Source of the DNA: Pseudomonas oryzihabitans
GTDB taxonomy: Bacteria > Pseudomonadota > Gammaproteobacteria > Pseudomonadales > Pseudomonadaceae
Assembly: GCF_007665395.1 (NCBI RefSeq)
Contig: NZ_VDND01000012.1
Location: forward strand, 62,001 to 126,000
DNA length: 64,000 nt
Direction: 5' to 3'
Under the pieces are notes generated by a model that worked only from the letters and a program-made list of their open reading frames with translations, searched no databases and had not been told where the DNA came from. Numbering within the stretch: the stretch's first letter is position 1; every line of letters starts with the position of its first letter. A program made the translations under genes and the position numbers. Below, piece by piece: positions 22,755 to 31,370 of this stretch.

Positions 22755-22896
22755 AGAGCCTTTTCATAATATAGCGAGCTAGAGCCAAACAAGGCGAAAA
22801 GGCCTGAGGAAGCGGAGTTTACAAGTGGTAAATGAGCATTCCGAAGGCCTTTTCAACGCAGTGTGGCCGACGCGCAGCAGATTATGAAAAGGCTCT
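22755..22896. mobile_element. MITE-like non-autonomous element, 142 bp
   Basis: Bounded by perfect 16-bp terminal inverted repeats, AGAGCCTTTTCATAAT at 22755-22770 and ATTATGAAAAGGCTCT at 22881-22896. The interior folds further: GAAAAGGCC near 22796 pairs with GGCCTTTTC near 22848, and between them an imperfect hairpin is built on GTTTAC/GTAAAT. There is no reading frame of note. Size, long terminal repeats and lack of a transposase fit a miniature inverted-repeat element; no clear target duplication is visible. The right end coincides with the first base of the aer stop codon. Confidence 0.72.
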
Positions 22897-24461
22897 CAAC
22901 GATTGAAGCGGGCGGTGAGGTCGTGCAGGTAGTCGGACATGCCTTCCAGCTCACGGCTGAGTTCCGAGCCGCGGCGGGCCTGGGCCGAGCTATGGTCGGA
23001 CAACTCCGCGATGCGGCTGATCTGGCGATTGATGTCCTCGGAGACGTGGCTCTGTTCTTCCACGGCGGTGGCCATCTGCTGGCTCATGGCGGTGATGAGG
23101 CTGACCGATTCGCTGATGCCCTGCAGCGACTCGCGGACCGCCGCCGAATGGCGCTCGCTCTGGCGCGAGGTCTCCTCGCCGCGGCTGGCGGTGGCCACGG
23201 CGCGGTCGGCGCTGGCCTGCAGGTTGGCGATGATCTGGTGGATCTGCTCGGTGGATTCGCGGGTGCGCGAGGCCAGCGAGCGGACTTCGTCGGCCACCAC
23301 GGCGAAACCGCGACCGGCCTCCCCTGCCCGCGCCGCCTCGATGGCGGCATTCAGCGCCAGCAGGTTGGTCTGCTCGGCGATGGCGGTGATGACGTCGGCG
23401 ACGCTGCCGATGCTCTGGGTCGAGCTGGCCAGCTCCCCCACGGCCTGGCCGATGTCGCTGACCGCCGCGCCGAGTTCGCGCATGGAGGTCAGGCTTTCCT
23501 CGGCCTTGTCGCGCCCGGAATGGACCAGGCTTTCGGCGTTGGCGGCGGCCTGGGCGGTTTCCTGGACGTTCTGCGAGACCTCGTGGATGGTGGAGGTCAT
23601 CTGGGTGATGGCGGCGGCGGACTGGTCGGTCTCGTGGCGCTGCTGCTCCAGCAGCTCGGCTTCGGACTGGGCCAGTTGGGAGGATTCGCGCGCTTTCTGG
23701 CGCACGCTGTCGCCGACGTCGGCCAGGCGGGTCAGGGCGGTCTGCAACCGGGCCGATTCGCTGTGCAGGGCCAGGTCCAGGCGGGCCGCCGCCCCGACCT
23801 GATCGCTGTAGGTGGGCGCGACGATGGCGCTGGAGAACAGCTTGGGATGGTCGGCGAGGATGCGCTCGATGCTGGCGCGCTGCCGATGCAGCTGATGGGC
23901 GCTGACCCCCAGCAGGGCGGCGATGATGGCCACGGTCTGCACCGGCTCGGCGAACGCGAAATGACCGCCGAGGATGACGCCACCGGCCACCACCGACGAC
24001 CAGCAGGCGGCGATGGCACTGCCCAGGCGGCGCGTCAGGGCAAGCGGCGCCTGGCCGGCGTTGAGGCGGGCATAGAGTTCGCTGGCGCGACGGATCTCGG
24101 CGGCGCTGGGCAGCGAGCGGACGGATTCGTAGCCGCTGACCCGGCCCTGTTCCAGGATGGGGGTGACATAGGCGCTGACCCAGTAGAAGTCGCCGTTCTT
24201 GCAGCGATTCTTGACGATGCCCATCCACGGCTTGCCCTCCCTGAGGGTCGCCCACATGTGGCCGAACACCGGCGGCGGCATGTCGGGATGGCGCACCAGA
24301 TTGTGCGGACTGCCGATCAGCTCCTCCCGGGTGTAGCCACTGATGGCGATGAACGCCTCGTTGCAGTAGGTGATGGTCCCCTGCAGATCGGTGGTGGAGA
24401 TGAGTCGCTCTTCTTCCTTGAAGGTACGGCCCTGTTGGGTGACCGGCAAATTCGTGCGCAT
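22896..24461 (-). CDS. aer: Aerotaxis receptor Aer (PAS-containing methyl-accepting chemotaxis protein)
   Basis: 521 residues from the ATG at 24459-24461 (MRTNLPVTQQGRTF). The start matches Pseudomonas Aer, and an upstream ATG adding 14 residues is not favoured. The N-terminal PAS domain (about 10-120; TITYCNEAFIAISGYTREEL, HNLVRHPDMPP) is of the FAD-binding redox-sensing type. Two hydrophobic stretches at about 155-200 anchor it in the inner membrane. The C-terminal signalling domain has the hairpin tip EQTNLLALNAAIEAARAGEA, then GRGFAVVADEVRSLA, which couples to CheA/CheW. Its stop abuts the MITE-like element, so the 3' end of the mRNA may be shaped by that repeat. Confidence 0.93.
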   Translation of the reverse strand: MRTNLPVTQQGRTFKEEERLISTTDLQGTITYCNEAFIAISGYTREELIGSPHNLVRHPDMPPPVFGHMWATLREGKPWMGIVKNRCKNGDFYWVSAYVTPILEQGRVSGYESVRSLPSAAEIRRASELYARLNAGQAPLALTRRLGSAIAACWSSVVAGGVILGGHFAFAEPVQTVAIIAALLGVSAHQLHRQRASIERILADHPKLFSSAIVAPTYSDQVGAAARLDLALHSESARLQTALTRLADVGDSVRQKARESSQLAQSEAELLEQQRHETDQSAAAITQMTSTIHEVSQNVQETAQAAANAESLVHSGRDKAEESLTSMRELGAAVSDIGQAVGELASSTQSIGSVADVITAIAEQTNLLALNAAIEAARAGEAGRGFAVVADEVRSLASRTRESTEQIHQIIANLQASADRAVATASRGEETSRQSERHSAAVRESLQGISESVSLITAMSQQMATAVEEQSHVSEDINRQISRIAELSDHSSAQARRGSELSRELEGMSDYLHDLTARFNR

Positions 24462-24569
24462 CGCGGGTGCCTTATCTAGCTGGTTATCTACTCCATGCGG
24501 CATCGACCGGTTAAATGGTGGCCAACTGCCTGCACAGGCGATGACGGTAACCTCCTGGTTATCGTCATA

Positions 24570-25469
24570 CTAACTATCGGCACGTTGCATCTGGGCTTTA
24601 AGAATGCGCTGAAAACTCTGGATCAGCGGCTCGCGCCCGCGTCCGCGGCGGGTGGCGAGGGAGAACGGCGCCTGGTAGCCGAAGGTGGCGGGCTGCAGGG
24701 CCTTGAGACGACCCTGGTCGACCCAGGCGTGGACGTAATGCTCGGGCAGATACCCGATGTAGGCGCCCGAGAGGATCAGGATCAGCTGCGCCTCCATGCT
24801 CTCCACGGTGGCCGCGCTCTCCTTGAAGCCGTGGCGGGCCAGTTCCGCCTGGCTCCAGTAGCCGCGCCGGACCATGCGCTGGCGGGTGATGACCTCGGCG
24901 GGGATGCGCCGCTCCTGGAACAGCGGGTGGCGATCGCTGCAGTAGAGCCAGTGCTGCTCGCGGTACAGCGGCTGGTAGACCACCCCGTTCATGCGGGCGG
25001 AAAAGGCCCCCACGGCCAGGTCCAGGCGGCCTTCCAGCACCCCGAGTTGCAATTCGTAGGGGCTGGTCACCGCCAGGTGCAGGTGGACGCCGGGGTAGTC
25101 GTGGGTGTAGCTGCCGATCACATCGGCCAGCGGCAGGGCCGGTTCACTGGAAAGCGAATCCAGCACCCCCAGGTTCAGGGTCCCGCTCAGCTCGCCCTTG
25201 AGGGTGGTGGCATAGCGTTCGAAGCCTTCGATCTCACCGAGGATGCGCAGGGTTTCCTGGTGGAACAGCTCGCCCTTGCTGGTGAGGGCGAAGCCACCCC
25301 GTCCCCGGTGACAGAGGGTGACGCCGAGCTGGCCTTCCAGCTGGCTCATGTAGGTGCTGATGGCCGACGTGGAGAGGTTCAACTCCTGCTGCGCGGCGGC
25401 GAAGCCTTGGTGGCGTACCACGCAGGCGAACAGCTTGAGCAGGCGGATATCGTGGAGGGCATTGGCCAT
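24570..25469 (-). CDS. gbuR: LysR-family regulator, GbuR type
   Basis: 299 residues. N-terminal winged helix-turn-helix (HQGFAAAQQELNLSTSAIST at about 20-39), then the LysR co-inducer domain from about residue 90. It is divergent from gbuA with a 135-bp spacer containing a LysR-type palindrome, which is the reason for naming it the activator of the guanidinobutyrate genes. P. aeruginosa gbuR-gbuA has the same layout. The inducer is presumably 4-guanidinobutyrate; this is inferred from the neighbour. Confidence 0.84.
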   Translation of the reverse strand: MANALHDIRLLKLFACVVRHQGFAAAQQELNLSTSAISTYMSQLEGQLGVTLCHRGRGGFALTSKGELFHQETLRILGEIEGFERYATTLKGELSGTLNLGVLDSLSSEPALPLADVIGSYTHDYPGVHLHLAVTSPYELQLGVLEGRLDLAVGAFSARMNGVVYQPLYREQHWLYCSDRHPLFQERRIPAEVITRQRMVRRGYWSQAELARHGFKESAATVESMEAQLILILSGAYIGYLPEHYVHAWVDQGRLKALQPATFGYQAPFSLATRRGRGREPLIQSFQRILKAQMQRADS

Positions 25470-25510
25470 GGCGGGCTCCCGAGCGGACGGCCGGGCAGTC
25501 TAGCCATTAG

Positions 25511-25526
25511 TTCAGAAATCTCTGAA
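25511..25526. promoter_or_regulatory. Probable GbuR operator
   Basis: TTCAGA-AATC-TCTGAA, a perfect 6-bp inverted repeat with a 4-base centre, in the gbuR-gbuA spacer about 80 bases before the gbuA start. It fits the LysR-type T-N11-A pattern, and the place is right for autoregulation plus activation of gbuA. Confidence 0.6.
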
Positions 25527-25604
25527 GTGATTTTTTGCCGGGGCCGATTCTTCGGCCGAGGCGCGCTTTGCACAATCGACGTATCAGAACGACGAGGACG
25601 ACCC

Positions 25605-26555
25605 GTGGAAAAGATCCTGCACCAGCCGCTGGGCGGCAACGAGATGCCGCGCTTTGGCGGCATCGCCAGCATGCTGCGGCTGCCCCACCTCGCCTCGGCC
25701 GCCGGCCTGGACGCCGCCTTCATCGGCATCCCGCTGGACATCGGTACCTCGCTGCGCTCCGGTACCCGCTTCGGTCCGCGGCAGATCCGCAGCGAATCGG
25801 TGATGATCCGGCCCTACAACATGGCCACCGGCGCGGCGCCCTTCGATTCCCTGAGCGTGGCCGACCTGGGCGACGTGGCCATCAATACCTTCAACCTGCT
25901 GGATACCGTGCGGCTGATCGAGGAGCATTACGACCGGGTGCTGGCGCACGACGTCATCCCCCTGACGCTGGGCGGCGACCACACCCTGACGCTGCCCATC
26001 CTGCGCGCCCTGAAGAAGAAGTACGGCGCCGTCGGCCTGGTCCACGTGGACGCCCATGCCGACGTCAACGAGCACATGTTCGGCGAGAAGATCGCCCATG
26101 GCACCACCTTCCGCCGCGCGGTGGAAGAAGGCCTGCTGGATTGCGACCGGGTGGTGCAGATCGGCCTGCGCGCCCAGGGCTACGCCGCCGACGATTTCGA
26201 CTGGTGTCGCGAGCAGGGCTTCCGGGTGGTACAGGCCGAGGAATGCTGGCATAAGTCGCTGGCGCCGCTGATGGCCGAGGTGCGCGAGCGGGTCGGCGGC
26301 GGGCCGGTGTACCTCTCCTACGATATCGACAGCATCGACCCGGCCTGGGCGCCGGGGACCGGTACCCCGGAGATCGGCGGCCTGACCACCATCCAGGCCT
26401 TGGAGATCATCCGCGGCTGCCGTGGCCTGGACCTGGTGGGCTGCGACCTGGTGGAGGTCTCGCCGCCCTACGACACCAGCGGCAACACCGCTCTGCTCGG
26501 CGCCAACCTGCTCTACGAGATGCTCTGCGTGCTGCCGGGGGTGACTTACCGCTGA
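25605..26555 (+). CDS. gbuA: Guanidinobutyrase (agmatinase/ureohydrolase family)
   Basis: 316 residues from a GTG with GAGGA 8 bases upstream; the resulting start MEKILHQPLGGNEMPRFGGI matches Pseudomonas guanidinobutyrase. The enzyme splits 4-guanidinobutyrate to GABA and urea with two manganese ions. Metal motifs are intact: GGDHTLTLP (His), HVDAHADVNE (Asp-His-Asp), and SYDIDSIDPAWAPGTGTPE (Asp and Asp). An agmatinase or guanidinopropionase is the alternative within the family, but the N terminus and the neighbouring regulator and decarboxylase favour guanidinobutyrate. Confidence 0.9.
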   Translation: MEKILHQPLGGNEMPRFGGIASMLRLPHLASAAGLDAAFIGIPLDIGTSLRSGTRFGPRQIRSESVMIRPYNMATGAAPFDSLSVADLGDVAINTFNLLDTVRLIEEHYDRVLAHDVIPLTLGGDHTLTLPILRALKKKYGAVGLVHVDAHADVNEHMFGEKIAHGTTFRRAVEEGLLDCDRVVQIGLRAQGYAADDFDWCREQGFRVVQAEECWHKSLAPLMAEVRERVGGGPVYLSYDIDSIDPAWAPGTGTPEIGGLTTIQALEIIRGCRGLDLVGCDLVEVSPPYDTSGNTALLGANLLYEMLCVLPGVTYR

Positions 26556-26709
26556 GTCCCGCGAGCCTGTTCCTCCGAGGTGCGGCGACCCGCCATGAAG
26601 GTCGCCCACCCGCTGTGCGCTCCACTGCCGAACACCCGGCGGGCTGCCTGGCCTGCCGACAACAAGAACGCGGGCCCGGCCTGCGTATAACCGTGTCGAG
26701 GCGTCATCC

Positions 26710-28212
26710 ATGGATCATCCTGACGGCATCACCCGTATCGAAACCTTCGGCGTCGAGCAGATTCCCGCCCACGAGCGCAACGCCACGCCGCTCGATCTGT
26801 TCCGCTTGATCTTCGGCGGCGCCAATACCTTCGCCACCGCCGTGCTCGGCAGCTTTCCGATCCTGTTCGGCCTGTCGTTCCAGGCCGGGGTGCTGGCCAT
26901 CGTCGCCGGGGTCCTCTGCGGCGCCTTGATCCTGGCGCCCATGGGCCTGTTCGGCGCCCTCAACGGCACCAACAACGCCGTCTCCTCCGGCGCGCACTTC
27001 GGCGTCCATGGCCGTATCGTCGGCTCCTTTCTCTCCCTGCTCACCGCCATCGCCTTCTTCTCGCTCTCGGTGTGGAGTTCCGGCGATGCCCTGGTGGGCG
27101 GTGCCCAGCGCCTGGTCGGCCTGCCGGAGAACGCCCTGACCCTGGGCCTGGCCTATGGGCTGTTCGCCGTGCTGGTGCTGACGGTGTGCCTCTACGGCTT
27201 CCGGTTCATGCTCTGGGTCAACAAGATCGCCGTGGTCAGCGCCAGCCTGCTGTTCCTGCTCGGCATCCCGGCCTTCGCCGGGGGCTTCGATGCCGGCTAT
27301 GCGGGCACCCTGCAACTGGGCCAGCCAGGCTTCTGGGCGGCCTTCGTCGGCGCCGCCCTGGTGGCCATGAGCAACCCGGTGTCCTTCGGCGCCTTCCTGG
27401 GCGACTGGTCGCGCTACATCCCCCGGGAGACGCCACGGCTGCGCATCCTGCTGGCGGTGATCGCCGCCCAGGCCGCGACCCTCATCCCCTTCCTCTTCGG
27501 CCTGGCCACCGCCTCGCTGGTGGCGGTGCGCGCCCCCGACTACATCGCCCAGAACAACTACGTGGGCGGCCTGCTGGCCATCGCCCCTAGCTGGTACTTC
27601 CTGCCGGTCTGCCTGCTGGCGGTGATCGGTGGCCTCTCCACCGGCACCACGGCGCTCTATGGCACCGGCCTGGATCTTTCCAGCGTGCTGCCGCGCCTGC
27701 TGACCCGGGTGCGGGCGACCCTGCTGATCGGGCTGGCGGCCATCGCCTTCATCTTCATCGGGCGCTTCAGCTTCAACCTGGTACAGAGCGTCTCTACCTT
27801 CGCCGTGCTGATCGTGACCTGCACCAGTCCCTGGATGGTGATCATGATCCTCGGCCTGCTGGTACGGCGCGGCTTCTACTGCCCGGACGACCTGCAGGTG
27901 TTCACCCGCGGCGAGCGCGGCGGGCGCTACTGGTTCCACCACGGTTGGAACTGGCGCGGCATGGGCGCCTGGATTCCCAGCGCGCTGCTCGGCCTGGCCT
28001 TCGTCAACCTGCCCGGCCAGTTCGTGGGACCCCTGGGTGAACTGGCCGGCGGCATCGACCTGAGCCTGCCGCTCAGCCTGGGCAGCGCCGCCCTGCTCTA
28101 CCTGGCCCTGCTCCTGCTGTTCCCCGAGCCGGCCGCCGTCTATGGCCCAGCCGGGGCGCGACGCCCGCGGCGCCTGGCCAACAGGCCGCTGGAACGCGCT
28201 TCTGCCGCCTGA
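26710..28212 (+). CDS. NCS1-family permease (cytosine/purine permease-like)
   Basis: 500 residues with about 12 membrane helices. NCS1 features are the cytoplasmic N terminus IPAHERNATPLDLFRLIFGG, helix 1 with GANTFATAVLGSFPI, and GLFGALNGTNNAVSSGAHFG. It imports a small nitrogenous substrate by cation symport. It sits between gbuA and the decarboxylase gene on the same strand, so a guanidino compound or related nitrogen source is the likely cargo; this is inferred from position only, as the family is best known for cytosine, allantoin and hydantoins. It starts 154 bases after gbuA and ends 24 bases before the next gene. Confidence 0.82.
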   Translation: MDHPDGITRIETFGVEQIPAHERNATPLDLFRLIFGGANTFATAVLGSFPILFGLSFQAGVLAIVAGVLCGALILAPMGLFGALNGTNNAVSSGAHFGVHGRIVGSFLSLLTAIAFFSLSVWSSGDALVGGAQRLVGLPENALTLGLAYGLFAVLVLTVCLYGFRFMLWVNKIAVVSASLLFLLGIPAFAGGFDAGYAGTLQLGQPGFWAAFVGAALVAMSNPVSFGAFLGDWSRYIPRETPRLRILLAVIAAQAATLIPFLFGLATASLVAVRAPDYIAQNNYVGGLLAIAPSWYFLPVCLLAVIGGLSTGTTALYGTGLDLSSVLPRLLTRVRATLLIGLAAIAFIFIGRFSFNLVQSVSTFAVLIVTCTSPWMVIMILGLLVRRGFYCPDDLQVFTRGERGGRYWFHHGWNWRGMGAWIPSALLGLAFVNLPGQFVGPLGELAGGIDLSLPLSLGSAALLYLALLLLFPEPAAVYGPAGARRPRRLANRPLERASAA

Positions 28213-28236
28213 CCACCCTGCGAGGAGAAGACCTGC

Positions 28237-29844
28237 ATGACCACCTGTGGCGAATTCCTGGTCCGGCAACTGGCCGCCTGGGGCGTGGATACCGTCTTCG
28301 GCATTCCCGGCGTGCATACCGTCGAGCTCTACCGGGGCCTGCCGGACAGTGGCATCCGCCACGTCACGCCGCGCCATGAACAAGGCGCCGGCTTCATGGC
28401 CGATGGCTATGCCCGCGCCAGCGGCCGGCCCGGGGTGTGCTTCGTCATCAGCGGACCGGGGCTGACCAATATCCTCACCGCCATGGCCCAGGCCTATGCC
28501 GACTCGGTGCCGATGCTGGTGATCTCCAGCGTCAACGAGCGCGCCCGTCTCGGCCACGGCGCCGGCTATCTGCACGAGCTGCCCGGCCAGCGCAACCTGA
28601 CCGCCGGGGTCACCGCCTTCAGCCATACCCTGCTGGACGTGAATGGCCTGCCGGCGGTGCTGGCCCGGGCCTTCGCGGTGTTCGACGGCGAACGCCCACG
28701 GCCCGTCCACCTGGAATTCCCGCTGGACATCATCACCGCCCCGGCCGACCACCTTGCCCTGGCGCCGCGACCCATCCTGGCGCGCCCGCAGCCGGCCGCC
28801 GCCCTGCTCGATCGCGCCGCCGCGCGCCTGGGTAGCGCCAAGCGACCGCTGCTGCTGATCGGTGGCGGCTGCCAGGGCGCAGCGGCGGAGGTACAGGCGC
28901 TGGCCGCGGCGCTGGACGCACCCACCGCCACCACCATCAATGCCAAGGGCCTGCTGCCGCCCGGTCATCCCCTGGCGCTGGGCAGCAACCAGGCGCTGCC
29001 GCCGGTGCGCGAACTGGCACGGGAGGCGGACGTCATCCTGGCGGTGGGCACCGAATTGGGCGAGACCGACTACGACGTGGTCTTCGATGGCGGCTTCCGC
29101 CTCGCAGGCGATCTCATCCGCATCGACCTGGACCCGCGCATGCTGGTGGCCAACCACCAGCCCTGGCTGGGCCTGGTGGGCGATGCCCAGGCCGCGCTGG
29201 GCGGCCTGCTCGAACGCCTGCCGGCGAAAGCCCTGGACCCGACCGGCCCGGGCGCCCGGCGTACCGCCGCCGCCCAGGCACTTCTGCCAGAAGCCTTTGC
29301 CGGCTGGTCGCACTTCCGCGCCCTGTTCGACCGGCTGCAGGCGGCCCTGCCGGACGCCCGCTATGTGGGCGATTCGACCCAGACCGTCTACGCCGGCAAT
29401 CACCTGGTGGAGCTGGACGGTCCGCGCCGCTGGTTCAATGCCTCCACCGGCTACGGCACGCTTGGCTATGGCCTGCCGGCGGCCCTCGGCGCGCGCCTGG
29501 CGGAACCGACGCGTCCGGTGGTCTGCTTGGTCGGCGATGGCGGCCTGCTGTTCACCCTCAGCGAATTGGCGAGCGCCGTGGAGGCCGGGATCGGCATCGT
29601 CGTGCTGCTGTGGAACAACCAGGGTTACGGCGAGATCCGCCGCTACATGGAGCGCCGGGACATCACGCCGCTGGGCGTCGACCTGCTCACCCCCGACTTC
29701 ATCGCCCTGGCGCACGCCTTCGGCTGCGCGGCCGCGCAGGCGCTTGACCTGGACCATCTACAGGACCTGCTGGCCCAGGCGCCGGACGATCGGCCGCTGC
29801 TGATCGAGGTGCGCGAGGAGCCGCCGTTCGCGCCCACTAGGTGA
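28237..29844 (+). CDS. ThDP-dependent decarboxylase, 2-ketoarginine decarboxylase type (AruI-like)
   Basis: 535 residues, acetolactate-synthase fold. N-terminal PYR domain with GIPGVHTVELYR and the activating Glu in RHEQGAGFMADGYARASG (about 48-65); central domain; C-terminal PP domain with the ThDP motif GDGGLLFTLSEL ending in WNNQGYGEIR. The related P. aeruginosa enzyme AruI converts 5-guanidino-2-oxopentanoate to 4-guanidinobutyraldehyde; after oxidation this is the gbuA substrate, which explains the cluster. The aminotransferase and aldehyde dehydrogenase are not in the window. A good GAGGAG site precedes the ATG. The stop overlaps the convergent P450 gene by 8 bases. Confidence 0.82.
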   Translation: MTTCGEFLVRQLAAWGVDTVFGIPGVHTVELYRGLPDSGIRHVTPRHEQGAGFMADGYARASGRPGVCFVISGPGLTNILTAMAQAYADSVPMLVISSVNERARLGHGAGYLHELPGQRNLTAGVTAFSHTLLDVNGLPAVLARAFAVFDGERPRPVHLEFPLDIITAPADHLALAPRPILARPQPAAALLDRAAARLGSAKRPLLLIGGGCQGAAAEVQALAAALDAPTATTINAKGLLPPGHPLALGSNQALPPVRELAREADVILAVGTELGETDYDVVFDGGFRLAGDLIRIDLDPRMLVANHQPWLGLVGDAQAALGGLLERLPAKALDPTGPGARRTAAAQALLPEAFAGWSHFRALFDRLQAALPDARYVGDSTQTVYAGNHLVELDGPRRWFNASTGYGTLGYGLPAALGARLAEPTRPVVCLVGDGGLLFTLSELASAVEAGIGIVVLLWNNQGYGEIRRYMERRDITPLGVDLLTPDFIALAHAFGCAAAQALDLDHLQDLLAQAPDDRPLLIEVREEPPFAPTR

Positions 29845-31099
29845 CCGAGCTTCGCGCGCGGCGCACGGCCTGGATCTCGTTCAGCACCAAGCCGCTGGCC
29901 GGGCGCATGGGGATCCGCGCCAGGTCGATGCGTAGGTCCTGGGTCGGCACCTGGTAGGTCATGGCCTGCAGCAGCAGGCGCAGGGCGGACATCATGAGCT
30001 CCAGGGCGATACCCTCTCCCGGACAGCGGTGCTGCAAGGGCACCGAGCCGGCGCCCTGGGGTACGAAGGCCGCCTCCGCCGCCGCGCCGGTGAGGAAACG
30101 GCTGGGATCGAATACCTCGGGACGCTCCCAACTGCGCGGATCGCGATTGGTGCCATAGAGATCCAGCAGCACCCGGGCCCCGCGGGGAAAGGTGACCCCC
30201 TGCCAGGCGAAGGTCTCCCGCACTCGCGCCACGGTGAAGGGGAAGAAGGCATAGAAGCGCCGCACCTCCTGGGCGAACGGCAGACGTGAAGCCGGATCGG
30301 CTCGCAGTCGCTCGCGCCAGGCCGGTTGCTTGTACAGCGCCAGGGCGGCGAAGGTGGAAAAGCGCGCCACGGCGACCGTCGGCCGCAGCACGTTGAGCAG
30401 CTCCACCGCGGCCACCTGGGGCGCCAGCGGTTGCCCGTCGGCGTCCTGGTGGGCGGCGATCAGTGCCAGGGCGCTGCCGGCCGGCGCCGGCTGCTGACGC
30501 GCATGCTCGACCTGCTGGGCGAGCCAGGGCTCCAGCCGCCGCCTGGCCCGCCGGGCCTTGAGGTTGGCCAGGCCCACGCTGCCGGCCCCTTCGAACAAGG
30601 CGACCAGCTCGGCGCACCGCCGCGCCTCGTCGGCGGCCGCCAGGGTCACGCCGGCCCAGTCGCAGACCGCGCGGGTATAGAGCCGATGCAATTCGTCGAG
30701 CAGCACGATCTCGCCCCGCGCCTGCCAGCCCGGTAGCCGGGTCCGCCATTCCTGTTCCGTACGGGCGACCAGGGCCTCGACCCGTGCCGGCTGGGTGATG
30801 TCGACGAAGAGCGCCTTGCGCTGGCGATGGGCCGCACCATCCAGCCCCTGGACGCCGCCGTCGCCGAACAGTGTCCGCCGCAAGTGGGAGGGCGCGGCCG
30901 CCACCCGCGTGAAGCGCTCCTCGCGATAGAACAGCTCCACGGCGGCCGGCCCCCGCAAGCAGAGGGTGGGCTGCAGCAGCAGGCGGGTGGCGAAGACGTC
31001 GCTGCCCAGGCGATCACAGCGGTTGCTGATGAAGGCATAGCCTTCGGTCAACAGCGCCACGCTCGAATCGAAGGCCGAGAGCGGTGGCAGGATGGACAT
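29837..31099 (-). CDS. Cytochrome P450 of the CYP152 peroxygenase type
   Basis: 420 residues from the ATG at 31097-31099 with GGAG 7 bases upstream, the normal size for CYP152. The haem-ligand region is HRCPGEGIALELM, with Cys359. The usual I-helix acid-alcohol pair for oxygen activation is absent; instead the I helix reads LLNVLRPTVAVARFSTFAAL with the Arg-Pro pair typical of CYP152 enzymes (P450-BSbeta, SPalpha, OleT). These use hydrogen peroxide to hydroxylate or decarboxylate fatty acids without a redox partner. None is encoded nearby. Product choice (alpha/beta-hydroxy acid or terminal alkene) cannot be read from sequence. It is divergent from the sugar kinase and convergent with the decarboxylase gene. 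Confidence 0.85.
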   Translation of the reverse strand: MSILPPLSAFDSSVALLTEGYAFISNRCDRLGSDVFATRLLLQPTLCLRGPAAVELFYREERFTRVAAAPSHLRRTLFGDGGVQGLDGAAHRQRKALFVDITQPARVEALVARTEQEWRTRLPGWQARGEIVLLDELHRLYTRAVCDWAGVTLAAADEARRCAELVALFEGAGSVGLANLKARRARRRLEPWLAQQVEHARQQPAPAGSALALIAAHQDADGQPLAPQVAAVELLNVLRPTVAVARFSTFAALALYKQPAWRERLRADPASRLPFAQEVRRFYAFFPFTVARVRETFAWQGVTFPRGARVLLDLYGTNRDPRSWERPEVFDPSRFLTGAAAEAAFVPQGAGSVPLQHRCPGEGIALELMMSALRLLLQAMTYQVPTQDLRIDLARIPMRPASGLVLNEIQAVRRARSSVT

Positions 31100-31370
31100 C
31101 AGCAGTCTCCAGGAAGGATGGGTGTCCTGCCGGTGGACCGCCCCCAAGCGGCGGCGGTGCCTCCGTTGCGCTCGCGGTTTTTCAGGGGTCGCCGCCGCGT
31201 CGCCGTGCTTGCACCGGGTGAAGTAGGAATGGCACCGCTCTGGCGCGGGCCTTCGCGGATATGGCGGCACAGCCGGTCGCGCCACGCGGCAAAACGCGGC
31301 GACACTCGGCGGCGAACCCCAGGCGCGGGCGATGGGTCGGTGACAGGACACCCTGTGCGAGGTCCGCGCC

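Noticed and set aside
26704..29757. A frame of about 1,017 codons on the minus strand opposite the NCS1 and decarboxylase genes.
   Set aside because: Composition (Gln/Gly/His/Ala-rich) is that of an antisense shadow; the plus-strand genes are clearly recognisable families.
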